A DNA stretch of 24,333 nucleotides from Candidatus Gastranaerophilales bacterium (GTDB lineage: Bacteria > Cyanobacteriota > Vampirovibrionia > Gastranaerophilales > JAQUYY01): NCBI GenBank assembly GCA_028691575.1, contig JAQUYY010000003.1:1-24333 (forward strand). Reading direction: 5' to 3'. Of the stretch, positions 1 through 6,866 are shown in pieces (the first letter of the stretch is position 1; each line of letters starts with the position of its first letter). The translations under genes were made by a program, and so were the position numbers. A model generated the notes under the pieces. The model searched no databases and was not told the DNA's origin. It saw nothing but the letters and a program-made list of their open reading frames with translations.

Positions 1-105
1 TATGGTGCAAGGGAATTTTATATTCCATCGACAGATTGTATAGAAGGATCTACCGCAACAGATAATCAAGGTTATGGCTGTTCTGCGAAGTATTTGTATG
101 AGTAG
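1..105 (+). CDS. Type IV pilin-like (pseudopilin) protein, 3' end only
   Basis: The window opens inside this gene in frame 1; the last 34 codons run to a TAG at 103-105. The visible tail reads GARxxYxPSTDCIEGSTATDNQGYGC and ends AKYLYE. It is almost identical to the C-termini of the pilin-like proteins at 6178-6864 and 17012-17728, including two of their six conserved cysteines. By analogy the missing part should hold a prepilin cleavage site and an N-terminal hydrophobic helix. The protein would be an exported pilin or pseudopilin subunit of a type IV pilus or type II secretion-like machine. The 111 bp between its stop and the convergent HD-GYP-like gene shows no convincing terminator. Assignment rests on homology to the neighbouring copies. 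Confidence 0.85.
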   Translation, partial: YGAREFYIPSTDCIEGSTATDNQGYGCSAKYLYE

Positions 106-216
106 CGTACTCTTCGAATACCCAGCCTTGTAAGACTCGCAAGTTCAGGATTGTATATGTCAACTAATTCGATAATAAAATTTGTAAGATGGGTTCCCTA
201 ACTGAATTATTTCTTA

Positions 217-1503
217 TTAAACTATTTCAACCAATGCATCTACTACAGCAGGATCCCATTTGATGCCGGATTCTTTTTTCATCACATCAAGAGCTTCTTG
301 TGTAGAAAGAGCTTTTCTAAACGGTCTTTCTGATATTAATGCCTGAAAAGCATCTGCTGCTGCAATTATTCTTGAGCCAAACGGTATACTGTATCCTGAT
401 AATCCTTCAGGTTGACCTTTTCCGTCCCATCTTTCTTTATGATAATGAATGTAGGGAATAACTTCAGACAAGAAATTTATCTTCATAAGCAAACTAACAC
501 CGATATTCGGGTGGTTTTGAAGTTTTTTCCAATCCTCGGAAGATAATTCACCTTTTTTGGAGAAAACTTCTTCCGGCAAAGTTATTTTTCCTATATTTTG
601 AAGCATTGCTGCATAATAAACCAAATCTGACGTTTTTTCATTTAATTTTAAATGAGAGCAAATATTTTTCGCAATTTGAGCAACTTTTAGAGAATGTTCT
701 TTTTCATATTGCCCTTTAACATTTGCTGCTGTTGCAATAGCTTCAACAAACATCTGCTGTTCATCACCGAGATCACCTATTATAGCTGTTAATTCAGCTC
801 GCAATTGGCGTAATTCCATTACTGTAACGAAATCATCAAGCAGAATAAGTTCAGTTTCAGCAATTAAGTCTTTAAACCTCATAGAAGTCACAAAAAGTTT
901 TGAAGTCACTTTTATTAAATCAATATATGATTGAGGAATTTCATTGTTTTCGTTTTCAATATAAATAACGCCTACATCTCCTGCATTTCCTGACATAGGG
1001 ACGCTAAGAATACTTTTATTTCCTTCTTTCAGGTAAAGTATTTTTTTTGAAGAAAAAGTATCGTTAACATAGTCCATCAATTTTGAAGATGAATTTTCAA
1101 GCCTATCTTCGGAACATCCAGCCAAAATAAGCCTGTCATTAGGATTGTTCAAACATTCCGGAGTCAGCCAAATACTGCAGGTAAATACTTCCAACATTTG
1201 AGAAAGCGTTTTTGCAATCGAATTGTATATAATAAAATCATCTTCACTATTAAAACCAAGCAAAGTCAGGGTTTTATCCAATGAATAAATAGAAATAAGT
1301 TCTTTTAGCTGATTTTTAAGACCGCTTATTTTTTTCTCATCAGATGTGGATGATGAAATTTTTTCCAAAAGTTCCTGTGAAATCAAATGCTCCGTTAAAA
1401 ACTCACCCATATTAAGGGCGAAAATCTCTTCCATAGGGTCATTTTCGAATATTTCTCTTGGGTTTTTCAAATCCTGTTCTCCCATAATTCCTTCTGTGGA
1501 CAT
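217..1503 (-). CDS. GAF domain plus degenerate HD-GYP domain protein
   Basis: This is a 428-residue cytoplasmic signalling-type protein. Residues about 75-210 look like a GAF sensor domain, and residues about 260-428 match the HD-GYP fold that in active members hydrolyses cyclic di-GMP. Several signature positions are changed. H270 (EHSLKVA) and H331 (HPNIG) remain, but the central HD dyad is Q302-N303 (LQNIGK). The usual HHE is H355-K356-E357, and the GYP triad is G363-Q364-P365. D360-G361 and D384 are kept. Loss of the metal-binding HD dyad suggests it has lost phosphodiesterase activity and may act as a binding or regulatory protein; that is inference. The start is supported by an AAGGAAGG Shine-Dalgarno at 1519-1512. 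The gene is monocistronic as far as visible and has a long structured leader. Confidence 0.85.
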   Translation of the reverse strand: MSTEGIMGEQDLKNPREIFENDPMEEIFALNMGEFLTEHLISQELLEKISSSTSDEKKISGLKNQLKELISIYSLDKTLTLLGFNSEDDFIIYNSIAKTLSQMLEVFTCSIWLTPECLNNPNDRLILAGCSEDRLENSSSKLMDYVNDTFSSKKILYLKEGNKSILSVPMSGNAGDVGVIYIENENNEIPQSYIDLIKVTSKLFVTSMRFKDLIAETELILLDDFVTVMELRQLRAELTAIIGDLGDEQQMFVEAIATAANVKGQYEKEHSLKVAQIAKNICSHLKLNEKTSDLVYYAAMLQNIGKITLPEEVFSKKGELSSEDWKKLQNHPNIGVSLLMKINFLSEVIPYIHYHKERWDGKGQPEGLSGYSIPFGSRIIAAADAFQALISERPFRKALSTQEALDVMKKESGIKWDPAVVDALVEIV

Positions 1504-1538
1504 ATATTTAACCTTCCTTTTTGACTGAAAATTGTTAG

Positions 1539-1697
1539 TGTGCCGGTTTTAATAAATAACGATTAAATGAATAAATCTTTTTAAACCGGTTGCGTAAGCC
1601 GGAAGCAACGTTTTCGGTAAAATCGGGCTTTGTCCGTTTTGGCGAAAACTAACTCATTCTAGCTTAGATAATCTAATCCTCTTACTTTATCGGCACA
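1539..1697 (-). promoter_or_regulatory. Structured 5' leader of the HD-GYP-like gene (candidate cis-regulatory RNA)
   Basis: Read on the minus strand, this leader can form an outer helix TGTGCCG (1697-1691) with CGGCACA (1545-1539). It contains a long hairpin, GTTTTCG (1649-1643) with CGAAAAC (1616-1610), extended by AAAA/TTTT and CGG/CCG inside. A second hairpin, GTTGC (1609-1605) with GCAAC (1593-1589), abuts it directly. An alternative helix CCGGTTT (1589-1583) with AAACCGG (1549-1543) shares bases with both the outer helix and the second hairpin, so the folds are mutually exclusive. CCGG occurs three times (1543, 1586, 1599). The start codon is 36 nt downstream. I compared it from memory with cyclic di-GMP-I, preQ1, cobalamin, ZTP and fluoride classes and saw no match. 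A regulatory role is inferred. Confidence 0.45.
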
Positions 1698-1710
1698 TTT
1701 ATTAAAAACT

Positions 1711-1739
1711 TTTATAAATTTTTTAATAAATTTTATCAA
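1711..1739 (-). promoter_or_regulatory. Predicted sigma-70-type promoter of the HD-GYP-like gene
   Basis: On the minus strand a -35 TTGATA (1739-1734) and a -10 TATAAA (1716-1711) are separated by exactly 17 bp. Each box has five of six consensus matches. Transcription would start near 1704, giving a leader of about 200 nt that includes the helices at 1697-1539. The AT-rich context makes chance matches easy, so confidence is moderate. Confidence 0.55.
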
Positions 1740-1773
1740 ACTCTCCAAAATTCAATTATAATAAGGGATTTGA

Positions 1774-1796
1774 AAATGTTAAGAAATTTAACATTT
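1774..1796. promoter_or_regulatory. Perfect 9-bp inverted repeat between divergent promoters (candidate operator)
   Basis: AAATGTTAA (1774-1782) is followed by a 5-nt spacer and its exact reverse complement TTAACATTT (1788-1796). It lies between the -35 box of the minus-strand promoter (1734-1739) and the dgt promoter (1820-1848), where a dimeric repressor or activator could act on both. No U-tract follows on either strand, so it does not look like a terminator. No regulator is identified. Confidence 0.35.
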
Positions 1797-1819
1797 AATT
1801 ATTGATTTTTCTAAAATTA

Positions 1820-1848
1820 GTGCAAAAGTTACACTTGTTTGCTATAAT
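1820..1848 (+). promoter_or_regulatory. Predicted extended -10 promoter of the dgt-dnaG-rpoD operon
   Basis: A perfect TATAAT at 1843-1848 is preceded by TGC, giving the extended -10 form TGnTATAAT. The -35 region 17 bp upstream is poor (GTGCAA at 1820-1825), as expected for extended -10 promoters. The start would be near 1855, leaving a leader of about 135 nt before dgt. Confidence 0.6.
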
Positions 1849-1872
1849 ACCACAACTGATGTAAATTGGGCT

Positions 1873-1949
1873 CAGAGGCGGGCAACTAAGGATTGAAACA
1901 ATTTTAGAATTAATTGATTTAAAAAAGCCTATATACGCCAAACCCTCTG
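1873..1949 (+). promoter_or_regulatory. Possible stem in the dgt leader
   Basis: CAGAGG (1873-1878) can pair perfectly with CCTCTG (1944-1949). The pairing continues after a small internal loop with GGC (1881-1883) and GCC (1937-1939), enclosing an AT-rich region of about 50 nt. The region lies in the transcribed leader if the 1820-1848 promoter is right. I recognise no known riboswitch class and no U-tract follows, so a function is speculative. Confidence 0.25.
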
Positions 1950-1989
1950 CTATAACTCAAAAACGACCTTTTGAATAAGGATATTTTTA

Positions 1990-3012
1990 GTGCAAGTAAT
2001 AGCAGATTTAGAAGATATAAAAAACCAATATTTGGATTTTGAGCAAAATTATTTAAGCAATTTTGCTGCAAAAAGCATCAATAGCAAAGGAAGAGAGATT
2101 TTTGAAGAACCTTGCCTTTTGAGAACCGAATATCAAAGAGACAGAGATAAAATCCTTCACTGCAAGGCTTTTAGACGATTAAAACATAAGACTCAAGTGT
2201 TTATTTCCCCTGTTGGCGATCACTATCGAACCAGAATGACTCATACTCTTGAAGTTTCGCAAATTTCAAGGACTATTGCGAGGGCTTTAAGACTTAACGA
2301 AGATTTAACCGAAGCTATTGCTCTCGGGCATGATTTGGGACACACTCCATTTGGTCATGCCGGAGAAAGTGTTTTGAATAATCTTTTAGAAGGTGGTTTT
2401 AAACATAACGAACAAAGCGTTAGGGTTGTTAAAATTATTGAAAAACTTAATCTTACTACAGAAACTATTGACGGAATTTTGAACCATACCGGCAAAGTTA
2501 AACCAAATACACTTGAAGGTCAAATTGTTAAAATTGCGGACAGAATAGCGTATTTAAACCATGATATTGACGATTCAATAAGAGCAGGTTTAATAAAAGA
2601 ATCTGATCTGCCTCAAGAAAGTTTGCGCTTTTTTGGCGATACAAAAAGCAGCAGAATTTCATATATGGTTATTGATATCGTTAAAAATAGCCAAAACAAG
2701 CATGAAATTTCTGTTTCCCCTGAATGTCTTGAACATATGTTAAGCATCAGAAAATGGATGTTTGAGAATATTTATGTGGATTCTTCCGCAAAATCCGAGG
2801 ATTATAAAGCAAAAAATATAATAGAAAGTTTATTTGAATATTTTATAAAAAATAAAGAACTGTTAAGTCAAATGCCTGAATACATAAATCAGCCTATAGA
2901 AAGAATCGCAGCTGATTACATTGCCGGAATGACTGACAGGTATGCTATTCAAAAGTTTAAAGATTTGTTTGTTCCGACTTCATGGCAAGGAGACTGTAAT
3001 TTTAAAACTTAA
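1990..3012 (+). CDS. dgt: Deoxyguanosinetriphosphate triphosphohydrolase-like protein
   Basis: This 340-residue HD-superfamily enzyme is expected to hydrolyse dNTPs, classically dGTP to deoxyguanosine and triphosphate, in the cytoplasm. The family motifs are clear: RRLKHKTQVF near residue 60, H85 in RMTHTLEV, the HD dyad H114-D115 within GHDLGHTPFGHAGE, and D184 in IADRIAYLNHDID. Together these form the metal site. The length fits the shorter bacterial dGTPase-like clade rather than the longer E. coli form, so strict dGTP specificity is not certain. The start is a GTG with an AAGGA about 8 nt upstream. It opens the dgt-dnaG-rpoD cluster, an order also seen in clostridia, linking nucleotide-pool control to primase and sigma factor. 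The gap to dnaG is 70 bp. Confidence 0.9.
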   Translation: MQVIADLEDIKNQYLDFEQNYLSNFAAKSINSKGREIFEEPCLLRTEYQRDRDKILHCKAFRRLKHKTQVFISPVGDHYRTRMTHTLEVSQISRTIARALRLNEDLTEAIALGHDLGHTPFGHAGESVLNNLLEGGFKHNEQSVRVVKIIEKLNLTTETIDGILNHTGKVKPNTLEGQIVKIADRIAYLNHDIDDSIRAGLIKESDLPQESLRFFGDTKSSRISYMVIDIVKNSQNKHEISVSPECLEHMLSIRKWMFENIYVDSSAKSEDYKAKNIIESLFEYFIKNKELLSQMPEYINQPIERIAADYIAGMTDRYAIQKFKDLFVPTSWQGDCNFKT

Positions 3013-3082
3013 AAAGTGTATAAGTAGCAATTATTTTTTTTACGGTAGTTAGTATAGCAAGTAGATTAAAAAGTTAGATTTA

Positions 3083-4984
3083 ATGATAACATCGAATAAT
3101 ACAGATATAATAGAAGAAATAAAATCCCGATTAGATATACTGGAAGTGATTTCAGAGCATATTGTACTGAAAAAATCAGGTCGAAACTATTGGGGATGCT
3201 GTCCTTTTCATAATGAAAAAACTCCGTCATTCTCTGTAAACGCCGAAAAAGGCATTTTCAAATGCTTTGGCTGTGGTGAAGGTGGAGATGCTATTAGTTT
3301 TCTTATGAAAATCAACAACAGTTCTTTTATGGAAACAATGATTGAATTGGCGGAAAAATTCGGTCTGCCATTGCCTATGTTTGGTCAATCTGCTGAAAAA
3401 ACAGAAATCAAAAAACAAATTTATGAAATAAACAAAAAAACAACAGATTTTTATACTGATATGCTTTTGAATTCTTCAGAAGCCGGAAAAGCTCGTGAGT
3501 ATCTGGCTAAAAGAAATATTTCAGAAGAAATTATAAAAGAATATAATTTAGGATACTCGCAACAAAGTGCAGATAGTTTGATTAATCATTTATTGGGAAA
3601 ACATAAGATTTCGATTGATGCTTTAAATAATGCAGGTCTTGTTTCTCAAAAATCAAATGGAAAAGGCTATGTGGATAGATTCAGAAATCGTTTAATGATT
3701 CCTATTCATAATGAAAAAGGTGATATTGTTGCATTTGGAGCAAGAGCATTAGATGAAGGACAAAATCCAAAGTATTTAAACTCACCGGATACTCCTGCTT
3801 ACAATAAAAGCAGAATTTTGTACGGTTTATATCAAGCAAAAGATTTCATCAAAGAAAATGATGCCGTTATAATTATGGAGGGCTATTTTGATGTTATAAC
3901 CGCTCATATTAACGGCATAAAGAATGTCGTAGCCTCTTCAGGAACGGCATTAACGGATCAACATATAAAATTATTGGCAAGATATACGGATTCAAGACGT
4001 ATTTATTTAGCGTTTGATATGGATTTAGCAGGTCAAAATGCGACCAATCGCAATGCTGAGGTTATTAAAACAACATTTGAAGGTCTTGGACAAATAAAAC
4101 AGTTTGATGAAAATTTTGCCTCATTAAAAACAATAAACGACAGATCAGCATGTGAAATTCGTGTTGTTACAATAGGTTCGGGCAAAGATCCTGATGAGTA
4201 TATAAGAACGGAAGGCGCTGAAAAATATAAAAACTTAATAGAAAAATCACCGTTGTTGATAGATTATCAAATAAATAGGATAATGAATACAAAGGATGAA
4301 ATTATATCGCCTCAAGATAAGGCAAAATTAGTACAGGGGGTTATTCCGATACTTTCTGAAATCAAAAATTCAATTATAAAAAATGAATATGTGAAGTTAG
4401 TAGCAGAAAGATTAAAAATAGATGAAGAATCTTTGAGCAAGGAGGTTAATAGGTTACAAAACGATTATACCCTTATGCCAATGGTTAATCAGCCAATTGT
4501 AAAAAAATCTTCAAAAAAGGATGTTTTAGCGCAAAAAAATTTATTGGGTTTGTATTTTATAGAAGGAGAAAACTTTTCTTGTATAGAAATAAAAGAATAC
4601 TTAAAGGAGGTACGATTTACTGAGAAAATTTTTGTTAGAATAAAAGAAGAAATTGAAAAAATAATCAAAGAAGCTGATAATATAAAAGATTTAGCAAAAA
4701 TACTGTTAAATAAAATGGCAGATGAAGAAGAAATCAAAAAAACAATTTCTGATATTATTTTTTCCTTGGACGATAAAAAATGTTTAAATTCAGATATGTT
4801 AAAATTGTACATTCGGGAAAATATAGCTTGCATAGAGCAATCATTAAGATTAGAACAGCAATCAGAATTACAATCTCAGTATAAAGAAGCAAATAGTGAT
4901 GAATTATCATCCTTACAGCTTCAATATAAAGTTAGGGAGCAAATAAAACAAAAATATAACAGAAGATTGGAGACCACTAAATGA
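3083..4984 (+). CDS. dnaG: DNA primase
   Basis: DnaG synthesises the short RNA primers for leading-strand initiation and Okazaki fragments, working with the replicative helicase. The 633-residue protein has an N-terminal CHC2 zinc-binding domain with C40, H43, C61 and C64. A catalytic core with a TOPRIM domain follows, with E266 in MEGYFDV and D312/D314 in FDMDLAG, then a helical C-terminal helicase-interaction region. About 20 residues near 335-356, between the TOPRIM DxD and the conserved DPDEYI motif, look like an insertion relative to typical DnaG. No strong Shine-Dalgarno precedes the ATG. The stop overlaps the rpoD start as ATGA (4981-4984), implying translational coupling within the macromolecular synthesis operon; rpsU is absent here. 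Confidence 0.97.
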   Translation: MITSNNTDIIEEIKSRLDILEVISEHIVLKKSGRNYWGCCPFHNEKTPSFSVNAEKGIFKCFGCGEGGDAISFLMKINNSSFMETMIELAEKFGLPLPMFGQSAEKTEIKKQIYEINKKTTDFYTDMLLNSSEAGKAREYLAKRNISEEIIKEYNLGYSQQSADSLINHLLGKHKISIDALNNAGLVSQKSNGKGYVDRFRNRLMIPIHNEKGDIVAFGARALDEGQNPKYLNSPDTPAYNKSRILYGLYQAKDFIKENDAVIIMEGYFDVITAHINGIKNVVASSGTALTDQHIKLLARYTDSRRIYLAFDMDLAGQNATNRNAEVIKTTFEGLGQIKQFDENFASLKTINDRSACEIRVVTIGSGKDPDEYIRTEGAEKYKNLIEKSPLLIDYQINRIMNTKDEIISPQDKAKLVQGVIPILSEIKNSIIKNEYVKLVAERLKIDEESLSKEVNRLQNDYTLMPMVNQPIVKKSSKKDVLAQKNLLGLYFIEGENFSCIEIKEYLKEVRFTEKIFVRIKEEIEKIIKEADNIKDLAKILLNKMADEEEIKKTISDIIFSLDDKKCLNSDMLKLYIRENIACIEQSLRLEQQSELQSQYKEANSDELSSLQLQYKVREQIKQKYNRRLETTK

Positions 4985-6045
4985 CAAAAAAATCAAAAAG
5001 GGATAAAGCAATCTTAGATATGGTAGAACAGGTAGAATATACAAAAGAAAGTAATGGGTTTACGCAAATGTCAGATACCGAACAAATAACAGATATTATA
5101 AACAGGCAATCAGCAGTTGTTGTTATAGATCAGCCTGATGTATTTATTAAAGATGATCAAGATGACGATGAAGATACTGTTGATTTAACTCCGCCTAAAG
5201 GAGTTGGTCTAGATGATCCTGTCAGAATGTATTTAAGAGAAATTGGCAGAATACAGCTTTTAACAGGTGATGAAGAAATAAATCTGGCTCAAAAAATTGT
5301 AAAAGGCGGAAAAATCGGTGAAATTGCCAAGAAAAAACTGGTTCAAGCAAACTTACGTTTAGTTGTGAGTATTGCTAAAAAATATGTCGGAAGAGGCATG
5401 CTTTTCTTAGACTTAATTCAAGAAGGAAACTTAGGTTTAATAAGAGCTGCTGAAAAATTCGATCATGAAAGAGGATACAAATTCAGTACTTATGCAACAT
5501 GGTGGATCAGGCAGGCCATTACAAGAGCAATTGCTGACCAGGCAAGAACTATCAGAATACCTGTTCATATGGTAGAAACGATTAACAAACTTAAAAAAGT
5601 AACTCGCAAATTAGCTCAGGATTTAAGCAGAAAACCTACTGAAGAAGAATTAGCAGCAGAAATGGGCGTTAATGTCAATAAATTAAGAGATATTGTGAAA
5701 ATTGCACAAGAACCTCTCTCTTTAGAAACTCCTATCGGTAAAGAAGAGGACAGCCGTTTAGGTGATTTTATCGAAGATAGAGAAGCCGATGCGCCTGTAA
5801 TGACAGTTGCTCATGAACTTTTAAGAGAAGATCTTGCAGAAGTTTTATGCTCACTTTCTCCAAGAGAAAGAGATGTTTTAAGACTAAGATTCGGTATGGA
5901 CGATGGAAGACAAAGAACTCTTGAAGAAGTTGGTCAGCTATTCGGCGTAACAAGAGAGCGAATTCGTCAAATTGAAGCAAAAGCACTAAGAAAACTTCGT
6001 CATCCAAACAGAAGCAAGAGATTAAAAGAATATATCGAAAACTAA
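4981..6045 (+). CDS. rpoD: RNA polymerase primary sigma factor (sigma-70/SigA)
   Basis: This is the housekeeping sigma factor that directs core RNA polymerase to -35/-10 promoters. The 354-residue protein has a short, acidic N-terminus (DDQDDDED near residue 60) in place of a full region 1.1. Region 1.2 begins at DPVRMYLREIG. Region 2 includes NLRLVVSIAKKYVGRG, FLDLIQEGN and the -10-binding YATWWIRQAI segment. Region 3 follows, and region 4.2 is the helix-turn-helix LEEVGQLFGVTRERIRQIE near the C-terminus. Length and the conserved aromatic/WW segment fit a primary rather than an alternative sigma factor. It is coupled to dnaG by a 4-bp overlap and is followed by a strong terminator. The predicted promoters in this window resemble its expected consensus. 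Confidence 0.97.
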   Translation: MTKKSKRDKAILDMVEQVEYTKESNGFTQMSDTEQITDIINRQSAVVVIDQPDVFIKDDQDDDEDTVDLTPPKGVGLDDPVRMYLREIGRIQLLTGDEEINLAQKIVKGGKIGEIAKKKLVQANLRLVVSIAKKYVGRGMLFLDLIQEGNLGLIRAAEKFDHERGYKFSTYATWWIRQAITRAIADQARTIRIPVHMVETINKLKKVTRKLAQDLSRKPTEEELAAEMGVNVNKLRDIVKIAQEPLSLETPIGKEEDSRLGDFIEDREADAPVMTVAHELLREDLAEVLCSLSPRERDVLRLRFGMDDGRQRTLEEVGQLFGVTRERIRQIEAKALRKLRHPNRSKRLKEYIEN

Positions 6046-6071
6046 AAATTATAAATAAAATTTTTCAAAAG

Positions 6072-6106
6072 AAAAAGGTGTAAATAAAGTTTTTTACACC
6101 TTTTTT
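6072..6106 (+). terminator. Rho-independent terminator after rpoD
   Basis: GGTGTAAA (6077-6084) pairs perfectly with TTTACACC (6093-6100). Flanking A5 and T6 tracts extend the stem and provide the U-run. It lies 27 bp after the rpoD stop and ends the dgt-dnaG-rpoD transcript. Because of the A-tract it may also work on the minus strand. Confidence 0.9.
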
Positions 6107-6107
6107 C

Positions 6108-6136
6108 TTGCCTAATTTGCAAAAATTAGTTATTAT
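6108..6136 (+). promoter_or_regulatory. Possible promoter of the pilin-like gene
   Basis: TTGCCT (6108-6113) and TATTAT (6131-6136) are spaced 17 bp, directly after the rpoD terminator and about 40 bp upstream of the pilin start. The matches are four and five of six, so this is a plausible but unproven promoter. Confidence 0.4.
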
Positions 6137-6177
6137 AGAAGCAACTCAAAAATTAAATGAGAATTGGAGAATAAATA

Positions 6178-6864
6178 ATGAATAAAATGAAAGGCTTTAC
6201 TCTAGCCGAAACTTTGATAGTAATAGCAATAATCGGAATAATAGCGAGCATAGTTACACCGATGTTATTTGGCACAACAAGTGATGCAGAGCTAAAAGCA
6301 GCATGGAAAAAAGCTTATAGTGATTTATCCCAAGCAACACAATTAATTGTCGTCGATAATGGAGGAACTTTGGCAGGTGCTTTTACCGGAGATATGGCAG
6401 GAAGTGAGGATTTAAAAAACGCATTTGCTTCAAAATTAAATATAATAAAAAATTGCTCAGGAGTTTCTAATTGGGGTGGAACAGGAGACGGAGCAAGTGA
6501 AGAAGGTTGTTGGCACAATGGAGCAAATAGCTGGTATAAATTAAATGGAGCAGGATTGGGAAATATTGTTTACCCTGCTTTAGTCCTTAATAATGGTAGT
6601 TTAATATTATTTTATATAAACAAATCAGATTGTAGTGATATAGCAGGAGATTATACAAGATGTGCCCATATATATTTAGATGTAAATGGGTTTAAAAAAC
6701 CTAATATAATCGGAAAGGATATATTTTTAGCAAATATAACATCAAATGCTTTAATACCACACGGAGCAAGAGGATTTTCTAATCCATCAACAAGTTGCAT
6801 AGAAGGCTCAACAGCAACAACTAATTATGGATATGGTTGTGCAGCAAAATACTTGTATGAATAA
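6178..6864 (+). CDS. Type IV pilin-like (pseudopilin) protein
   Basis: This 228-residue protein has a short leader and a prepilin peptidase site G6|F7. The processed N-terminus FTLAETLIVIAIIGIIAS has the conserved Glu at +5 and a hydrophobic helix, the hallmark of type IV pilins and type II secretion pseudopilins. The C-terminal domain carries six cysteines (93, 111, 152, 162, 207, 221), all conserved in the copy at 17012-17728, so disulfides are likely. The segment DVNGFKKPNIIGKDIF (168-183) resembles the calcium-binding loop of type II secretion pseudopilins. The start has GGAGA 7 nt upstream. The gene stands alone between the rpoD terminator and the convergent glcF-like gene, with only 2 bp between the stop codons. 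No pilus assembly ATPase, platform or peptidase gene is in the window. Function beyond surface fibre or secretion subunit cannot be told. Confidence 0.88.
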   Translation: MNKMKGFTLAETLIVIAIIGIIASIVTPMLFGTTSDAELKAAWKKAYSDLSQATQLIVVDNGGTLAGAFTGDMAGSEDLKNAFASKLNIIKNCSGVSNWGGTGDGASEEGCWHNGANSWYKLNGAGLGNIVYPALVLNNGSLILFYINKSDCSDIAGDYTRCAHIYLDVNGFKKPNIIGKDIFLANITSNALIPHGARGFSNPSTSCIEGSTATTNYGYGCAAKYLYE

Positions 6865-6866
6865 GT

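Noticed and set aside
106..216. Search for a terminator or small gene between the first pilin fragment and the HD-GYP-like gene
   Set aside because: Only a 4-bp CTTG/CAAG stem is visible and no coding frame with a ribosome binding site is present.
1589..1649. Resemblance of the minus-strand leader to a cyclic di-GMP-I riboswitch (GACAAAGCC, CCGG, CGCAA fragments)
   Set aside because: The fragments occur in the wrong order and spacing, and the GAAA tetraloop/receptor arrangement is missing, so I do not assign that class.
1872..1890. CAGAGG...ACTAAGG in the dgt leader, reminiscent of a preQ1-I riboswitch
   Set aside because: The pairing partner is about 65 nt away and the A-rich tail and loop do not fit the compact preQ1 aptamer; dgt is not a known preQ1 target.
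1891..1899. GATTGAAAC, which resembles the 3' end of many CRISPR repeats
   Set aside because: It occurs once here, with no repeated units or regular spacers around it and no cas genes in the window.
4489..4833. Minus-strand open frame of 114 codons within dnaG
   Set aside because: It is Ser/Ile/Phe-rich, lies antisense to a clearly conserved coding region and has no ribosome binding site; a shadow of AT-rich coding sequence.
5768..6007. Minus-strand open frame opposite the rpoD 3' end
   Set aside because: Leu-rich antisense shadow of the conserved sigma region 4; no independent support.
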